NCBI GenBank assembly: GCA_950295325.1
Contig: OX485803.1
Span: 50,357,554-50,421,553, forward strand
Origin: Polytrichum commune
Taxonomy: Eukaryota > Streptophyta > Polytrichopsida > Polytrichales > Polytrichaceae
Direction: 5' to 3'
Length of the DNA stretch: 64,000 nt
Shown: in pieces, positions 1 through 11,522 of the stretch
How positions within the stretch are numbered: the stretch's first letter is position 1
Layout: the number at the start of each line of letters is the position of its first letter
Position numbers and translations under genes: made by a program
Notes under the pieces: generated by a model
What the model was told of the DNA's origin: nothing
The model's input: only the letters and a program-made list of their open reading frames with translations
Database searches by the model: none

Positions 1-407
1 TTGCTTCCACTTCTACATAGAAGATTCATCTAATTGTGGTTTTCAATGCAAAGCATACCAACATCTAGTCTATTCCTGCCTGCGTTGAAAATCACATCCT
101 AGATGCATATTGTCCCATCTACATATGGCTTTGTGTATCCGATAAATAATTCTAGGATTTGAATTGAGGGTCACACACCACAAGTCTCAAAAATAAGAGA
201 CTCCATCACATTCCATTTAGGTTTGTTTCCGGATTGCGTAGTATATGACCTGGTTGGCCTCCTATCCATTTCAAGTGCTCAGAAGGTATGACAATACAGA
301 AACAACACAGCTCAATTCACAACAGCAGACTCGTGTAGCGAAATCTCGCAATTTGTATCCTAGGGTCTTCCGAATCTCTTCCATATTCAATGCAGATGGG
401 GTTGCAA
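1..407. other. non-coding, no gene seen
   Basis: Short open frames on both strands have no recognisable domain, start context or splice structure. I see nothing supportable here apart from the fold-back that begins at about 408. Confidence 0.5.
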
Positions 408-727
408 CACACAACTTGAGCTCGAGCTTGCAAGTTTGGTGCGCCAAGGTGATATAATTCGAGCCCTTACATGTGCCTAAGACTGTGGAGCTTTGTCTCA
501 AGGTTGGTCCCCACTATTTGTGGATTGATTTTCAAGTTCAAGCCCAAACTTGAACTCGTAAAATTTTCAAGTCGGATGACGACAAGTTTGGGCTTGAACT
601 TGAAAATCAATCCAGAACAAGGAGCAACCAAAAGCCACACCATTTTGGTCACATATAAGGGTTCAACATTTTTTATCCCTTGCCCCACCAAACTTGCAAG
701 CTTGAGCTTGAGCTCAAGCTATGTGTG
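408..727. repeat. fold-back inverted repeat
   Basis: The outer arms (about 408-441 and 686-727) are imperfect complements built on alternating CTTGAGCTC / AAGCTTGCAAGTTTGGTG sequence. An inner pair, 521-552 and 583-614, is a perfect 32-bp inverted repeat around a 30-bp spacer. The whole block could form a long hairpin and looks like a fold-back MITE. No clear target-site duplication was found, so its superfamily is unassigned. Confidence 0.6.
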
Positions 728-745
728 GCTGGCCATTGGTGGGTT

Positions 746-1335
746 AGGTTGTTCTTGATCCTAAATTTCCCAATCCGAAAACATCGGCATTTCGAATCTG
801 CTTCCATATTCAATCACTAAACCAAAAAGGTGTCCTCAATTTCACCGTGTCGCATACCAATTACGTCACAAACCATCATCATTTGCACATCATGCATCAA
901 ATCCTCACCACGTCTTCACTCCCTCGTACAGAGTTACCTCATAACCCAATTCCTATACCTGGATTGATATTCTCATCCCCAGATATCAGTGCACTTCATT
1001 ACCACCCAATGCGCACTCCTCCATAAGTGGCTCTCGCCATTTGTGAGTTATTAGGCTGTTCTCAATCCTAAATTTCCCAATCCCGAAATGTCGGCACCTC
1101 TAGTTTGCTTCGATATCCAATCACTGAACCCAGAAGGTGTTCTCAATTTCACCGTGTCACATTCCAAGCAAGCAGAGGCGCCATACCAATTACGTCATAA
1201 TCCATCTTCATAATTAACCATCGTCACATCTCCACTCTCTCGTTCGGAGTCACCCAATAACCCAATTCAAATAGTTGGATTTCATAATTCACCTCATCCC
1301 CAGACATCATTGCACTTCACCACTTACCTCGGAGA
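746..1335. repeat. tandem duplication, two ~300-bp units
   Basis: Unit 1 (about 746-1052) and unit 2 (about 1053-1335) run in the same order: a CCTAAATTTCCCAATCC block, a CAATTTCACCGTGTC block, an ACCAATTACGTCA block, a CATAACCCAATTC-type block and a CATCCCCAGA block. Divergence is moderate with small indels, so this is an old duplication. No coding function is evident; the 144-codon plus-strand frame at 1275-1709 starts in unit 2 and looks accidental. Confidence 0.6.
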
Positions 1336-2390
1336 GTAGGTGTGTCCATTCCAAGCTTTTCCCACACCATTTGGGCTCCTGTAGCTCTTCCTACAGAATC
1401 TTGCCTCCCGCCTTCTCGATCCAGCTTGTACACAAACATTCGGCTTCTTCAAATGCTCCAGCCTCCCTGATTCATACAGCTTGTGGCAACACCCCATTCT
1501 CCACGCTTCACACGTCATCATCGCTATCTTTCAATGTCTCTCTAGTTCCTCTCCAGGCTCTCCTTCCTGCCTCTTGTTGCTTCTTGCTCTTGTGTTTGAA
1601 TCCTGTTGTGGAGTGGATGACAACTTTGGGTAAGTTAGAGTTACGAAAAGCTGCTCCTGCCGCTCACACGCAATCCACGCACCTCGACCGATCGTGTAAG
1701 GAAAGTTAAGGCAAGATAATTTAATTGCGTCAACACAAGGATGTGCATCGTTGATTTCGGAACACATCGCACATTGCAAGCAACTTTGCCTTTCAACCTC
1801 TCCAATACTTCCAACCAAGAGTGAGAAGTACTAAGCGTCACGGTCTAATAATTATTATTGTCGATTTATACTTGGGGCCGGATTAAGGGCCGGACCGAAC
1901 TCTAAAAATTTGGTCCAATAGCATTGCTTGATTTTATCAAATCTGGTTCAAGTGTTTTATACTAGGGTTGGGTGTGAACACCGACTCATTTCATGTGATG
2001 TCCTAGGTGTCATAATTTTGGCGCCAAACCTTCGAATCGGCCTAAAGAAATCAGGACAAGCTTTTTCTCAGCCTGCACTCTCATCATGGGCCAAATTGGA
2101 CTTATTCATTCGATAATGAATGTGTCTACCGTTGGTCCATAAAAGGTTAATTGTCTCCACTATACTTCCCCCTCAAGAACATTGGGAGCTAAAATCAGGC
2201 CTCGACACTTTACATGTGACAAGGTTGACCTTTATTCACGCCGGCCCCTTGCTAAAAAGGGACCGGAGTTTCTATCTATCTATCTGTGACAAGGTTGAGC
2301 CTGCAAAAAGTTGATAAAATTAGGCCGGATTGAAGGCTTAATTGCACATGAATCAGGTCGGTGCTTGGGCCAGCCCCAAGCTATGTATAG
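1336..2390. other. non-coding, no gene seen
   Basis: Mixed-composition sequence with short accidental frames on both strands. No domain, splice pattern or structural repeat could be supported. Confidence 0.45.
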
Positions 2391-2742
2391 GTGTCATATT
2401 CTAAGGGTGGGCTTGCACTAGGGTCCAAGGCCAAAGAAACTCAAAAATCAAGCGATCCTATTGCTCGAGAACTGATGTTGCATCACTTTCCTATCGAATC
2501 TTAATGGTCCCCACTAAAGAGAATGCTCTTTCTAGATTGAGAATGATGTCATCAAGGTTGGGTCCAATCTTGAATATGAAAGTAAGGTTCTTTCAAGGGA
2601 AGTTTTGGACCCCAAGTTCTTGGATTCTAACCCTAATGTCAACCTTAGTGTCGTAATCTAAGGGTAGGTTTACACTAGGGTCCAAGACCAAACAAATTCA
2701 AAATCGAACGACCCTATTGGTGGAGAGCTCAATTCATATTGC
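2391..2742. repeat. direct repeat pair
   Basis: 2391-2482 and 2649-2742 share about 90 bp in direct orientation, including CTAAGGGT, ACTAGGGTCCAAG and CGA(T/C)CCTATTG. They lie about 257 bp apart, consistent with an old local duplication. Confidence 0.5.
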
Positions 2743-2899
2743 ATAGAAGGGGGTAATTGAAAAGGATATTTGAGGATTGAAGTAGACATGTCTATTTCAA
2801 ACACCAACTATCACCAATTAAGGGATGTTAGCCACCTACAAAAGGGACCAAAATATAGGCGTTGAAATTGGATCACTGACATGCTTGGGCATTTCTACC

Positions 2900-3410
2900 C
2901 TATATTTGGGTGGTATATGGCATGGCTTGATAGACACCAAAAGGATATGTGTTACGATGAGCCTTGGACTATGTGCTAAAAATATAGACATTTTTCTATG
3001 TTTAGGAATTTACACACTTGGGAAGGCCTTTGTGATCACTCAAAGAGAAAGAGAATCTCCGATTTGACCTCTAATAACTTTCGCATCTCAACTCCAATCA
3101 TGCAACTCGAAATGACAATCTTCATGATTCCCAATTGCTAACTGACTTATACAAATCCCAATTTGACCCAATGGTCAAAATTGTTTTGTGGAGTTAAAAG
3201 TGTCCACAATAAGGTCACAAAGCTTAACACGATATTCTCACATGCCATTACTCGCACACAACCAAAGTATTTAGACCTTATGTGGTCATTCTTCACCTAT
3301 ACATTGGCATGGTACATGATAAGACTTGTAATTAAAAATAAACATCAAAAGACATGTGTCGTGATGAGATTAGACTATGTAATCACTATATTCGGTGATT
3401 GGAGACTTTT
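2900..3410 (+). repeat. decayed TGGACAC-family repeat fragments
   Basis: 2900-3060 resembles the 5' half of a dispersed repeat seen about ten times in this window: CTATATTTGGGTGGTAT, then GACACCAAAAGGATATGTG, then GGACTATGTGCTAAAAATA, then AAAGAGAATCTCC. 3290-3400 is a second, weaker fragment. Better copies lie at 25450-25790 and 58893-59203. Non-coding. Confidence 0.4.
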
Positions 3411-4072
3411 TCATGATTTTGAGACTACTTAAGGACATAGTTTTCAAGTAAAGAACAAGGAAAACACAAATATTTATTCAATGTGACTTAATAAACCGAT
3501 TCGCATGGGCAGCACTAACCAATTTGGCACAAATACAAGTCATCATAACAAGAAATTGGACCAAATATTAGATCATTTTCATTTATTTTGAGACTTTTCA
3601 AAGTCTCCGATTAACAAATATAGTGATTCATGAAAATATCAAGGATTATGCTAGTTCCAATGTGGAAGTTGGATGCATTCATTTCTTGGAAGAGTTGGTG
3701 ATGAATGTGGCATTTCTCGTCATGCAAAAATCACACGTGTGCAGTCATTTACTAGAATTTTAACTTCAATAATGAATTCCAAGCACACATTCTAGTCATC
3801 GTTGGTACACACTATAGGGGTACATATGTTTTAACTTGGTGCATAGACACTATTAAAAGAAAAGAAAAAGAAAATGGGAAAAAATGTGGCGTCCATTGAT
3901 ATTGTTCAGTGACCATGCAATATAAAGTCTCAAATGCAAAGTCTTAATTAGCATAGTATCAAAAGAGATTGAATTTTCTTGAATAAATGTCTTGGAGATG
4001 TCTCGAGGGCTGCATGTCATCCTAAGAGACTCAAAAATCTAATATAGCGCATCGTCATTGTACCTATCTACA

Positions 4073-4307
4073 GTCAGGGGCGTAGCCATTATTTTGACCT
4101 TTGGGGGGGGGGGGTGACCTCAAAATATGAAAATATCCAATGTATATTTTATTTTCAAATTTCAATAGGTGATTGAATTTGATAATGTCGTTAATATACA
4201 AATATTTTGGCAATAAGGGCGAAGCCAAGGGGGGGGGGGGGGGGACTTTCCTTGAATGTCAAGGGGGCTGAGCCTCCCCCCCCCCCTCCCCCCAATTGGC
4301 TTCGCCT
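4073..4307. mobile_element. 235-bp MITE-like element with 9-bp TSD
   Basis: The 9-mer CTATCTACA occurs at 4064-4072 and again at 4308-4316, exactly flanking the element. The ends are related inverted repeats: AGGGGCGTAGCCA at the left and the complement of TTGGCTTCGCCT at the right. A third, internal copy of the end motif sits at about 4217-4228. The element carries homopolymer runs: G12 at 4103-4114, G16 at 4229-4244, and a C-tract at 4276-4293. A 9-bp TSD suggests a Mutator-type origin, but the GGGGCG(T/A)AGCC end motif is also common in hAT MITEs. Confidence 0.6.
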
Positions 4308-4382
4308 CTATCTACAATTTCTATAATCATTTGATTGATTGTCCTGTATGCTTGTATTTCTTAAAGATGTTGGGTGAATATA

Positions 4383-5475
4383 ATGATAGGGTTGGGATTA
4401 GAGTGCATGCCAAATTGCATGGGTCTTGCTCTGCCAAGTTGTGACCCTATTGTATTCTAAATTGATGATCCCAACTAAAAATTGTTGCCCGCCCTACCCA
4501 ACTTCAAAATAAAAATAAAAATTACCCTTGCATTCTCGAAGGCCACTTGTCCACAAAAACCATGTTGAGTGCACTTCACCTTCAGGGTACAATATCCAAG
4601 ATATATGTTCACTTCCTTCTAGTAAATAAGCAATTGATCGGAATCTCATTCATGAAAAGAAATTGTAAATTAAGCATGTAATTAATTTGGAAGTCAAAAC
4701 TATTACAAAATCTTCATTAGCATTAAAGACCTTATAATTTATGTGACTTGCCATTTGAAAGGGACTTGGTTGTTCTAAAATGAAATGTAAATTAATGTGC
4801 TATTTTTATCTTGAATATCGTAAAATAGTTAAGTTAATTCCTTCTACTTACACAAGTATTCATACACATTCAAACTAATCAAGTGCGATTTAATTAATTA
4901 AGGGTATCAAGCCTAATTGAACATAATGAACCTTATTGAATCGGATATTAATGCTTGCCAAAGTAATTAAGTCTAATTGAATCTAAAATGTCTTTACTTG
5001 AATTAATTAAGATTTAATTAAGATATGAGAATTGCTGTGCTTAATTATACTTGCTTAGGTTTCATTACGTTAAAGTGGGGTTAATTAAATCATGATTAAT
5101 TCAAGTAAGCACATTACAAGGTCATGTAAATTATACGGTTCTCAATGCTGATGAGGATTTTGTAATATTTTTGATTTCCAAGTTAATTACATGTTTAATG
5201 GACGGTTTCACTTTGGGAATGAAATCCCACTCAATTGCTTATTTACTAGGGGGAATTGAACATGTATATTGGATTTTAGACCTTGCAGGTGTAGTGCACT
5301 CAATATGGATTTTGTGGACAAGCAACCTTCAAGTGCAAGAGCAATTTTTCTGAAATCGGGTTGGGCAAGCAACAATTTTCAGTCAGGATCATAAAATTTT
5401 GAATATGATAAGGTCATGGTTGTAGAGCATGGCCCATGTGGTTTGGCATGAGCTCAACCCCATCATGATGATAGA
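4383..5475. mobile_element. decayed long-TIR element, relative of 36241-37527
   Basis: Left arm (about 4383-4755) and right arm (about 5128-5475) are diverged inverted complements. They also match the arms of the intact element at 36241-37527 through the blocks AGTGCACTTCACCTTCA, AAATAAGCAATTGA and GGAAGTCAAAA-TATTACAAAA. The outer ~60 bp of each arm is specific to this copy. The AT-rich centre has no transposase. This is an older, non-autonomous copy; its exact ends and TSD are not recoverable by eye. Confidence 0.6.
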
Positions 5476-8400
5476 TAGTTAAATTCAAAATGTTATGGCA
5501 TCTAACGTTAGTGACATCTGACATTAGTGACATCATGTGTAATATGTACTTGTTGGCTTAAGAATCTCCTCTTACATTAGGGTTATCCGCAAACTCACTC
5601 AAAGAGTGAGTTTGATCCTTCTTTGAGAAACTTTCTATTAAGAGCTTGTTAGCTCATTGTACATTGGAGCCTATTTTAGAAGTTGAGTGAAACTCTTGGG
5701 ACCTCCTCTTTCCACATCTCAAACTTTGAGAGAATATTAGGTTCTAAAATAGGGTATGTGCATGGGACATGCCATCCTAAATCTCGAATTAGCCTATGCA
5801 AGGCTAATGTGGCCCACTCATCCTCATAGGACAAGCTAGAAAGCATGTTTTAATAGCCCAACACCACAATCTCCTCTTTGTGTATGGTTAATTTAAGTAT
5901 TTAGGAAAACTCGGGTGACTTTGTGTTAATTCTCACAAACTCAAGGTTTGGGACTAAACCCATGGTTTCATCTCCTATATTTTACAAATAAGTCTATTGC
6001 TTTCCAACATTTGCTAGAATTCCAATAGGAGTTTGGTAAGAAACTAGGAGTGGTATAAGGCAACATGTCATATTTCCAAGTTCTACATCTCAAGCAAATT
6101 TTTCTATTTGTGCACATTGGCATATAGAGTGAATTTTTTTCCTATGCAGAGGAAGTGAGCAAAAATCAGCCATAATTTGTTTTGAATTTAATTTATCGTT
6201 TTTGAATTAGTTATGATTTTTCAAGGTAGTTAGCTAAACTACGCTACAATAGATTTATAAAGGTTTCATTTTATACTTGAACAACTCCTATCCTAGAATC
6301 AAAACTTGTCCATCTATTACCTCTTAGTTTATTTTTACACACTCATCATGTGTTTTAGAACCGATACCTACTTAGCTAATTACCCACTAAGGGTGAGTTT
6401 CCAAGTAGGCCACTCGCCCACTATATTCTAGTGTTAATAAGGACAAACCCACCCACTTGCTTGCTAGTTTTTTGAGGTTGTTATCAAATACTTGTCTTGT
6501 GAAATTTATGGATAAGGTGGCATTTTTGGGGCCTCTTGTCTCAAGGAATGAAGCACACTGAAAGTAGCCAAATGGCTTGCTATAAGTTGATCTAGTGTTG
6601 AGAGAATCCGAAAGAAACATCTTCCCGATCCTAAACTATTTGTAGGAGGAAGACTAAAAGTGAATTCATGCCACTTGAGGAGGATGTGTGATATTGGTGG
6701 CAATTGGAGGATTTAGTATTGTCATGGAGGCATGCAAAGTAGTTAGGCAGGAAATTGCCAATGAGATTAGTGTTCAGACAATGCGACAAGCAATAAATTC
6801 GACAACTTTGAAGGCTTGTGTGAATAAGGAAAACCTCTTTCACATAAGAATATTCAAGCTCATCTAGATTTTGCCAAATCTCACAAGAATTGGACCGTGG
6901 TGGATTGGAAGCAAGTGGTTTTCCATATGAGACTACGGTCAATCATTTTTGCTCATATGGTCATTATTGGTGGTGGGCTCAAGACGGCGAGGCGAGGGTC
7001 TTACAAATCAAATAGTGGGGAAAACACCACAACATGGAAGAGGTTCAATAATGGTTTGGAGCTGTATGAATGCAATTGGACCCAATTTGATTTGCAAGAT
7101 AGAAAGCTTCTATTCTCTACAGTGATTTTGTGCTTGTCTAATTATTCACTTCATGTGCTGGCATTGCTTATTTACCGAAAAAATTCAAACATCAACTCGG
7201 TTTTGTGAGTACTTGTATGTGAATACTTGTAGGTGATTGGTGGGAAGATGGCAACTACTTGCAGAAGTGTATTTTTTATTATCCTAGATTTGGTATTGTG
7301 TTTTTGTTGGAATTCTCAGGAGGTGAATACACAAGTGTTAGTAGGACCTTGGAGTTGAGGCAAGGGAGTGATGTTGAACATGGCCATTTTTTTAGGAATT
7401 TTTCCAAGTTGGATTTTTGGTTAGGGTTGGGAGTGGTGTAGAAAGGGCTTTTATACCAATCATTGTGGAGGAGTTAGTTATTGAGTGGCAATGTGGTGTC
7501 TATTGAGTCAGTATGAATCATAAAATAATTATTCAGTATGAAGTGTTTTAGCAGTGATGAACACTTGAAAAGAATAAGAGTCTTAACATTGACCTCTTAT
7601 AACTTTTGAATTTTTGAATTGTATCTTTGATTTTGAAACTTGACAAGACGAATATGATTCACAATGGCCAACTGGATGAGGTAAATTCCAATCAGATCCA
7701 ATGGCCCAAATTGCATGTGGATTCTGAAATAGGGCCATATACCTTAATGATGAACTATGATCCCACTCCAAAGAGCATATATTGATGTAGATTATATTTA
7801 ACTTAATCCACAGCTTGTAAATGCTGACTCAAGAGCATATATTGATATTTGGAGAAAAAGTCTTTATAGTAATTGTAAGTTAGAATTAGAATTATTAACC
7901 ACAAAGTATACATGCAGAAGTCATGGACAGGATGGAGATTCACTGCAACTTTTAATGCAATTTTGGATGGAATGATGCACATATACAGTATTTCATTTTC
8001 AAAGTAAAGAATGTGTTTAGACACAGTAAACATTCCCAGTTTTACAAGGGCATTTGTTTAAGGAGTGTATTTGTCCATACCCGAGTAAGATTAGCATGAT
8101 AACTATACATTTGTAGAGATTTGTTTATCAAATATTTGAATTATTTATAACACTTAATTACATGACCCTTAACATCATCACACCACGAGCATCTAACCTT
8201 GTTGCTCTTGACAAGCCATCCAACAGACAATAGGTAGTGATAAGGAGCTCGCTACTGGCACCTGGTTTCTCGATACCAGCTTGCAGCCAATCATACGTTC
8301 TTGGGATATTTTTGATATTTATAAATGTACTAGAATACCACAAAAATTCACTTCTCTGGATCTAGTTAAGCCACCTACCATAAACTTTTAAGACTTTAAT

Positions 8401-9755
8401 TGCATTACAGTGTGCCAATTACACAAGGAAACTATGTAGCAAGATCAACAGAAAGATGACACAAGGTATCCAAGCTCTTAGAATGAAGTCAATGAAAAGT
8501 TTGTGAAGGGTTTCGCCTCCTCTTTAGGATATATATAAATATATATACACACAAAAATGTGCAGCTATCATCAGTTCTCAAAAAGTAGAACTTATGGACT
8601 CCAATCCTGTACCAGCTAAAAAAAATCCTTTGTCCTGATGGTCACTCACCATCCTTTTTCCATGTCCTGCGGAGAAAGTTGATATCAAATGGCATGCATA
8701 GCTGCTGACAAAACGTGGGAAAAGGTCCTCCTGCTTGATGATCCTTACACCTAGCCTGGTCAGTATCAGTCAGGAGAAATATAGTTGAAGTTAGGAGTTT
8801 CAAGCCACAAAATGGCATCCCATTTAGTGAAGATTCAAAGGGTTCAGAGTTCTTGGCACAAGGGTACCTATATGTCCCTACAAGGAACTTGCAAGATATA
8901 GCTTAACCTGAAAGAAATCAAGTGGGTATGTTGTCACACCGCTGAGTAACATGAGGTCAAGCATGTCCAGAATTTTCCCCATCCTACCCATGTCAGGATG
9001 TAAGATGCCCTGAAGAATTTGATTCTTAGCAGTAATACGAAAAGAAAACACAGCTACAAGTCACGTTAATAGCACAGCCACTAACTCCTAGGTTCAAATT
9101 GTTTTGACAAGGAATCCAAAGGTGGGCATGGCTACTGATAAGTTGACCCCACAGTCGACATGAGGAAATTTAGTTAGAGACTGTTTAAAAAAGGGATGAC
9201 TCGATAGACGAGATGATATTCAGTAGAGTAGAAATGATCATCCAGACTTTGAAGGATGTTAGGAGAGAAGAATCTTCATATCTCGAGATCATTAAGAGAA
9301 TGGGTTAATACTTGCAGAATTAACTACTGTGAGAGTCATAGTAGTTAAGTACTGGATATGAGAGTCATAGTAGAACTGACAAAGGAGAAGGTTTGGTGAG
9401 ACTGGAGGGAAGCTGCAACAGCTTTGGCATACAATTTGTTAGAACAAATAAGGGCTCCAGTGAAAAGGGAAGAGAGGTGAAGAGAGGTAGACAAAGGAGG
9501 GAGGGAGAAACAGAAAAAAAACAAAGGTCACCTGCAGAAGAGATCTCAAAGCTAAAACACTGTACAAAATGACGTTGTTGAGCGCACATTTGTTTGTCCC
9601 CCCACTTTCAAAGTTCCTCCTCCTTTCCCATTACATTCTCAGTACCTTTGCTCCAGAATGAGCTTCGCCTTGTTGTTCCAACAATGATAAAACAATCCAA
9701 AATCTGCTTCCCAGTCCACATTGTACCCGCATTTCCTCTGAAGATCAGCAGTAAG
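5476..9755. other. non-coding, no gene seen
   Basis: Frames of 60-103 codons at 6387-7441 lack any recognisable motif or coherent order. 7560-7760 shares weak similarity with 3050-3180 and so is probably repeat debris. About 9600-9755 is the likely 3'-untranslated region of the minus-strand SCL3-like gene. No further gene is supportable. Confidence 0.4.
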
Positions 9756-11447
9756 TTAAGCATGCCAGGCTGAGGCAGAATACAAAGGAGTATCTTGCCA
9801 ACAGAGGGTAAGAGATCCCTTGTCTTCCAGCAGACGATATCCATCACAGGCAAAGCTCTGCAGGAGCTGCTTCGCCTGCAACACAGTGGGGTAACTGAGT
9901 GGTAGAGCCGAGAAACCAGAGCTCTCCATCCGTTTCCTCCACCGTTCAAGCTTCTCATGTCTTTCAATTCTTTCCACTCCTTCACATGCCACGATATTCT
10001 TAATCTCTTGCCCAAATAAATGCTTTTCCAAAGTGACCCGCTCCAGACACTGTTGTGGTAATGTAGAGTCCAGTGAATCAAACATGGCACAGTAGTAGTG
10101 CAAAGCTTCCACAAAACGTTCAAGCAAAGTCGTTCCGTTGTGGCTGGACTCCTGTTCAACAACCACCATCACTTTTGGAGAGAGGCTTCGAAGCATGCAC
10201 AGAACACGCTCCACAGGCCCACATCCCATTTCGACGGATGATTCCCCTCTTGCTCGATCACCTTGGTTACAAGTCGTTGGGTATGCAGGATTATTAGCAT
10301 GTCGTTCTTTCTCATCATTACATAAACCCTTGTCTCTGCTCGACGGGGATTCTTCACTAAGAGCCTCACCGGACTGGCCTCCTGCATTGTAACCACCGTC
10401 TCCAGAATGCTGCTCCATTGTATCCGCCTCTTCAGAAGACTCCCTTGCCCGTTTCGCAGGTCGCTCCTCACTTGAAACCTGACCTTGTGTATTCGGACTG
10501 GACGTGTGGTGACCATCTGGTCTTGCAGGAGCTACTCTCTCAGACAGCCTTGTGCCTCCAAGATTACCATAGCCACCATCTAATGAGCTATTTTGTCCAC
10601 TCAGGCTCCCGAGTCGTTCCTCTTTTGCAAGGAGCAGGTGCAGCCGCATGACAGAACTGACAGCTACAGCTTCCCCTGATTTTACCTTCAGTGCCTCAAC
10701 ATCCAGATTCTCCAGTTGGGCCAAGACTGGGTGGAATTGGAAGGGGATGTAGAGCTTCTCAGCTTCCTGTGACAGCCGCTGCCCTGTTTGCTCCAAAACA
10801 TCTCGTCTTTCACTCACCCCTGTGATACGTAGAGTAGGTGGACCTCCTGGCCGGGTGCTCAACGCTTGGAGCAATGCCAGCCACTGCACAGGGTCGGAAG
10901 CCTCCAGATCAATCAAGTGCACAACTTTCTCCCCTTCCATGACGTCCAGGATGGCCTGATTGACGGTCAGAAACGCAAACTTCAGGTAGGGACATACACT
11001 GAAGAACACTTGACGTGCAGACAGGATGTCCATGATTGATGGGAGCTGTGTGGAGTGAAGAGCCTTATACACACCAGGCCATGATTTCGTAATGCGAGCC
11101 GCAAGACCTTCCATGAAATAGGTCGCCACTCTCTGCATTGGGTCGCCCGTAAGGCTTGCCAACAATGTCAGTTGCTCCAGAAACACATTGGTGTACTCCA
11201 TGTTGTTGCTGGCCACTGCATTGGCACAAGAGAGTAGCAGCTGAATGAGATACAGGCCACGCTCCTCCGACCGTAGCTGTAGAAGCCATGGATGTTGTTG
11301 ATGAGCTTGGGCACCACCCACGATGGAGGGAAACACAGGTGGTTGCCCTGAGAAGGTGGAGTGTGATGAGAAAGACTGTGTGGATGCTGACAGAGAAGAA
11401 GGGGAGTGAGAGAGAGATGGGGTCTCTCCCCGGATCATTCCTGGCAT
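9756..11447 (-). CDS. SCL3: SCARECROW-like 3 (SCL3) GRAS-family regulator
   Basis: Single-exon GRAS protein, 563 aa from the ATG at 11447. The frame stays open for 24 more codons up to a TGA at 11520-11522 but contains no earlier ATG, so 11447 is chosen. Motifs in order: leucine-rich LHRI region from RGLYLIQLLLSCANA (about residue 63), VHIID-type core VVHLID (175-180), LSPKVMVVVEQE (422-433), PFYRE-like FVEALHYYCAMFDSL (445-459), RVER-like VERIERHEKLERW (about 488-500), and SAW-type end CWQDTPLYSASAW (549-561). The short N-terminus, the VVVEQESSHNG stretch and the final PLYSASAW are typical of the SCL3 branch. SCL3 is known as a GRAS co-regulator acting with DELLA proteins in gibberellin and root endodermis pathways; that role is inferred here. 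Odd point: residues about 277-409 form a long hydrophilic Ser/Gly/Glu-rich insertion with a basic RPAKRARE patch. It makes the protein longer than Arabidopsis SCL3 (about 480 aa). Confidence 0.9.
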   Translation of the reverse strand: MPGMIRGETPSLSHSPSSLSASTQSFSSHSTFSGQPPVFPSIVGGAQAHQQHPWLLQLRSEERGLYLIQLLLSCANAVASNNMEYTNVFLEQLTLLASLTGDPMQRVATYFMEGLAARITKSWPGVYKALHSTQLPSIMDILSARQVFFSVCPYLKFAFLTVNQAILDVMEGEKVVHLIDLEASDPVQWLALLQALSTRPGGPPTLRITGVSERRDVLEQTGQRLSQEAEKLYIPFQFHPVLAQLENLDVEALKVKSGEAVAVSSVMRLHLLLAKEERLGSLSGQNSSLDGGYGNLGGTRLSERVAPARPDGHHTSSPNTQGQVSSEERPAKRARESSEEADTMEQHSGDGGYNAGGQSGEALSEESPSSRDKGLCNDEKERHANNPAYPTTCNQGDRARGESSVEMGCGPVERVLCMLRSLSPKVMVVVEQESSHNGTTLLERFVEALHYYCAMFDSLDSTLPQQCLERVTLEKHLFGQEIKNIVACEGVERIERHEKLERWRKRMESSGFSALPLSYPTVLQAKQLLQSFACDGYRLLEDKGSLTLCWQDTPLYSASAWHA

Positions 11448-11522
11448 CTTCTCACTGTGCAGGCAGTCTATAGACTGCAATTCATCAGCGGTGGCTTCTG
11501 CGATACCTATCTTGTCCAATCA

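Noticed and set aside
1275-1709. 144-codon plus-strand ORF
   Set aside because: Ser/His/Leu-rich, starts inside a tandem repeat, no domain, and overlapped by equally long frames on the other strand.
9608-10651. ORFs of 74-184 codons overlapping the SCL3-like gene
   Set aside because: Shadow frames of a strongly supported GRAS coding sequence.
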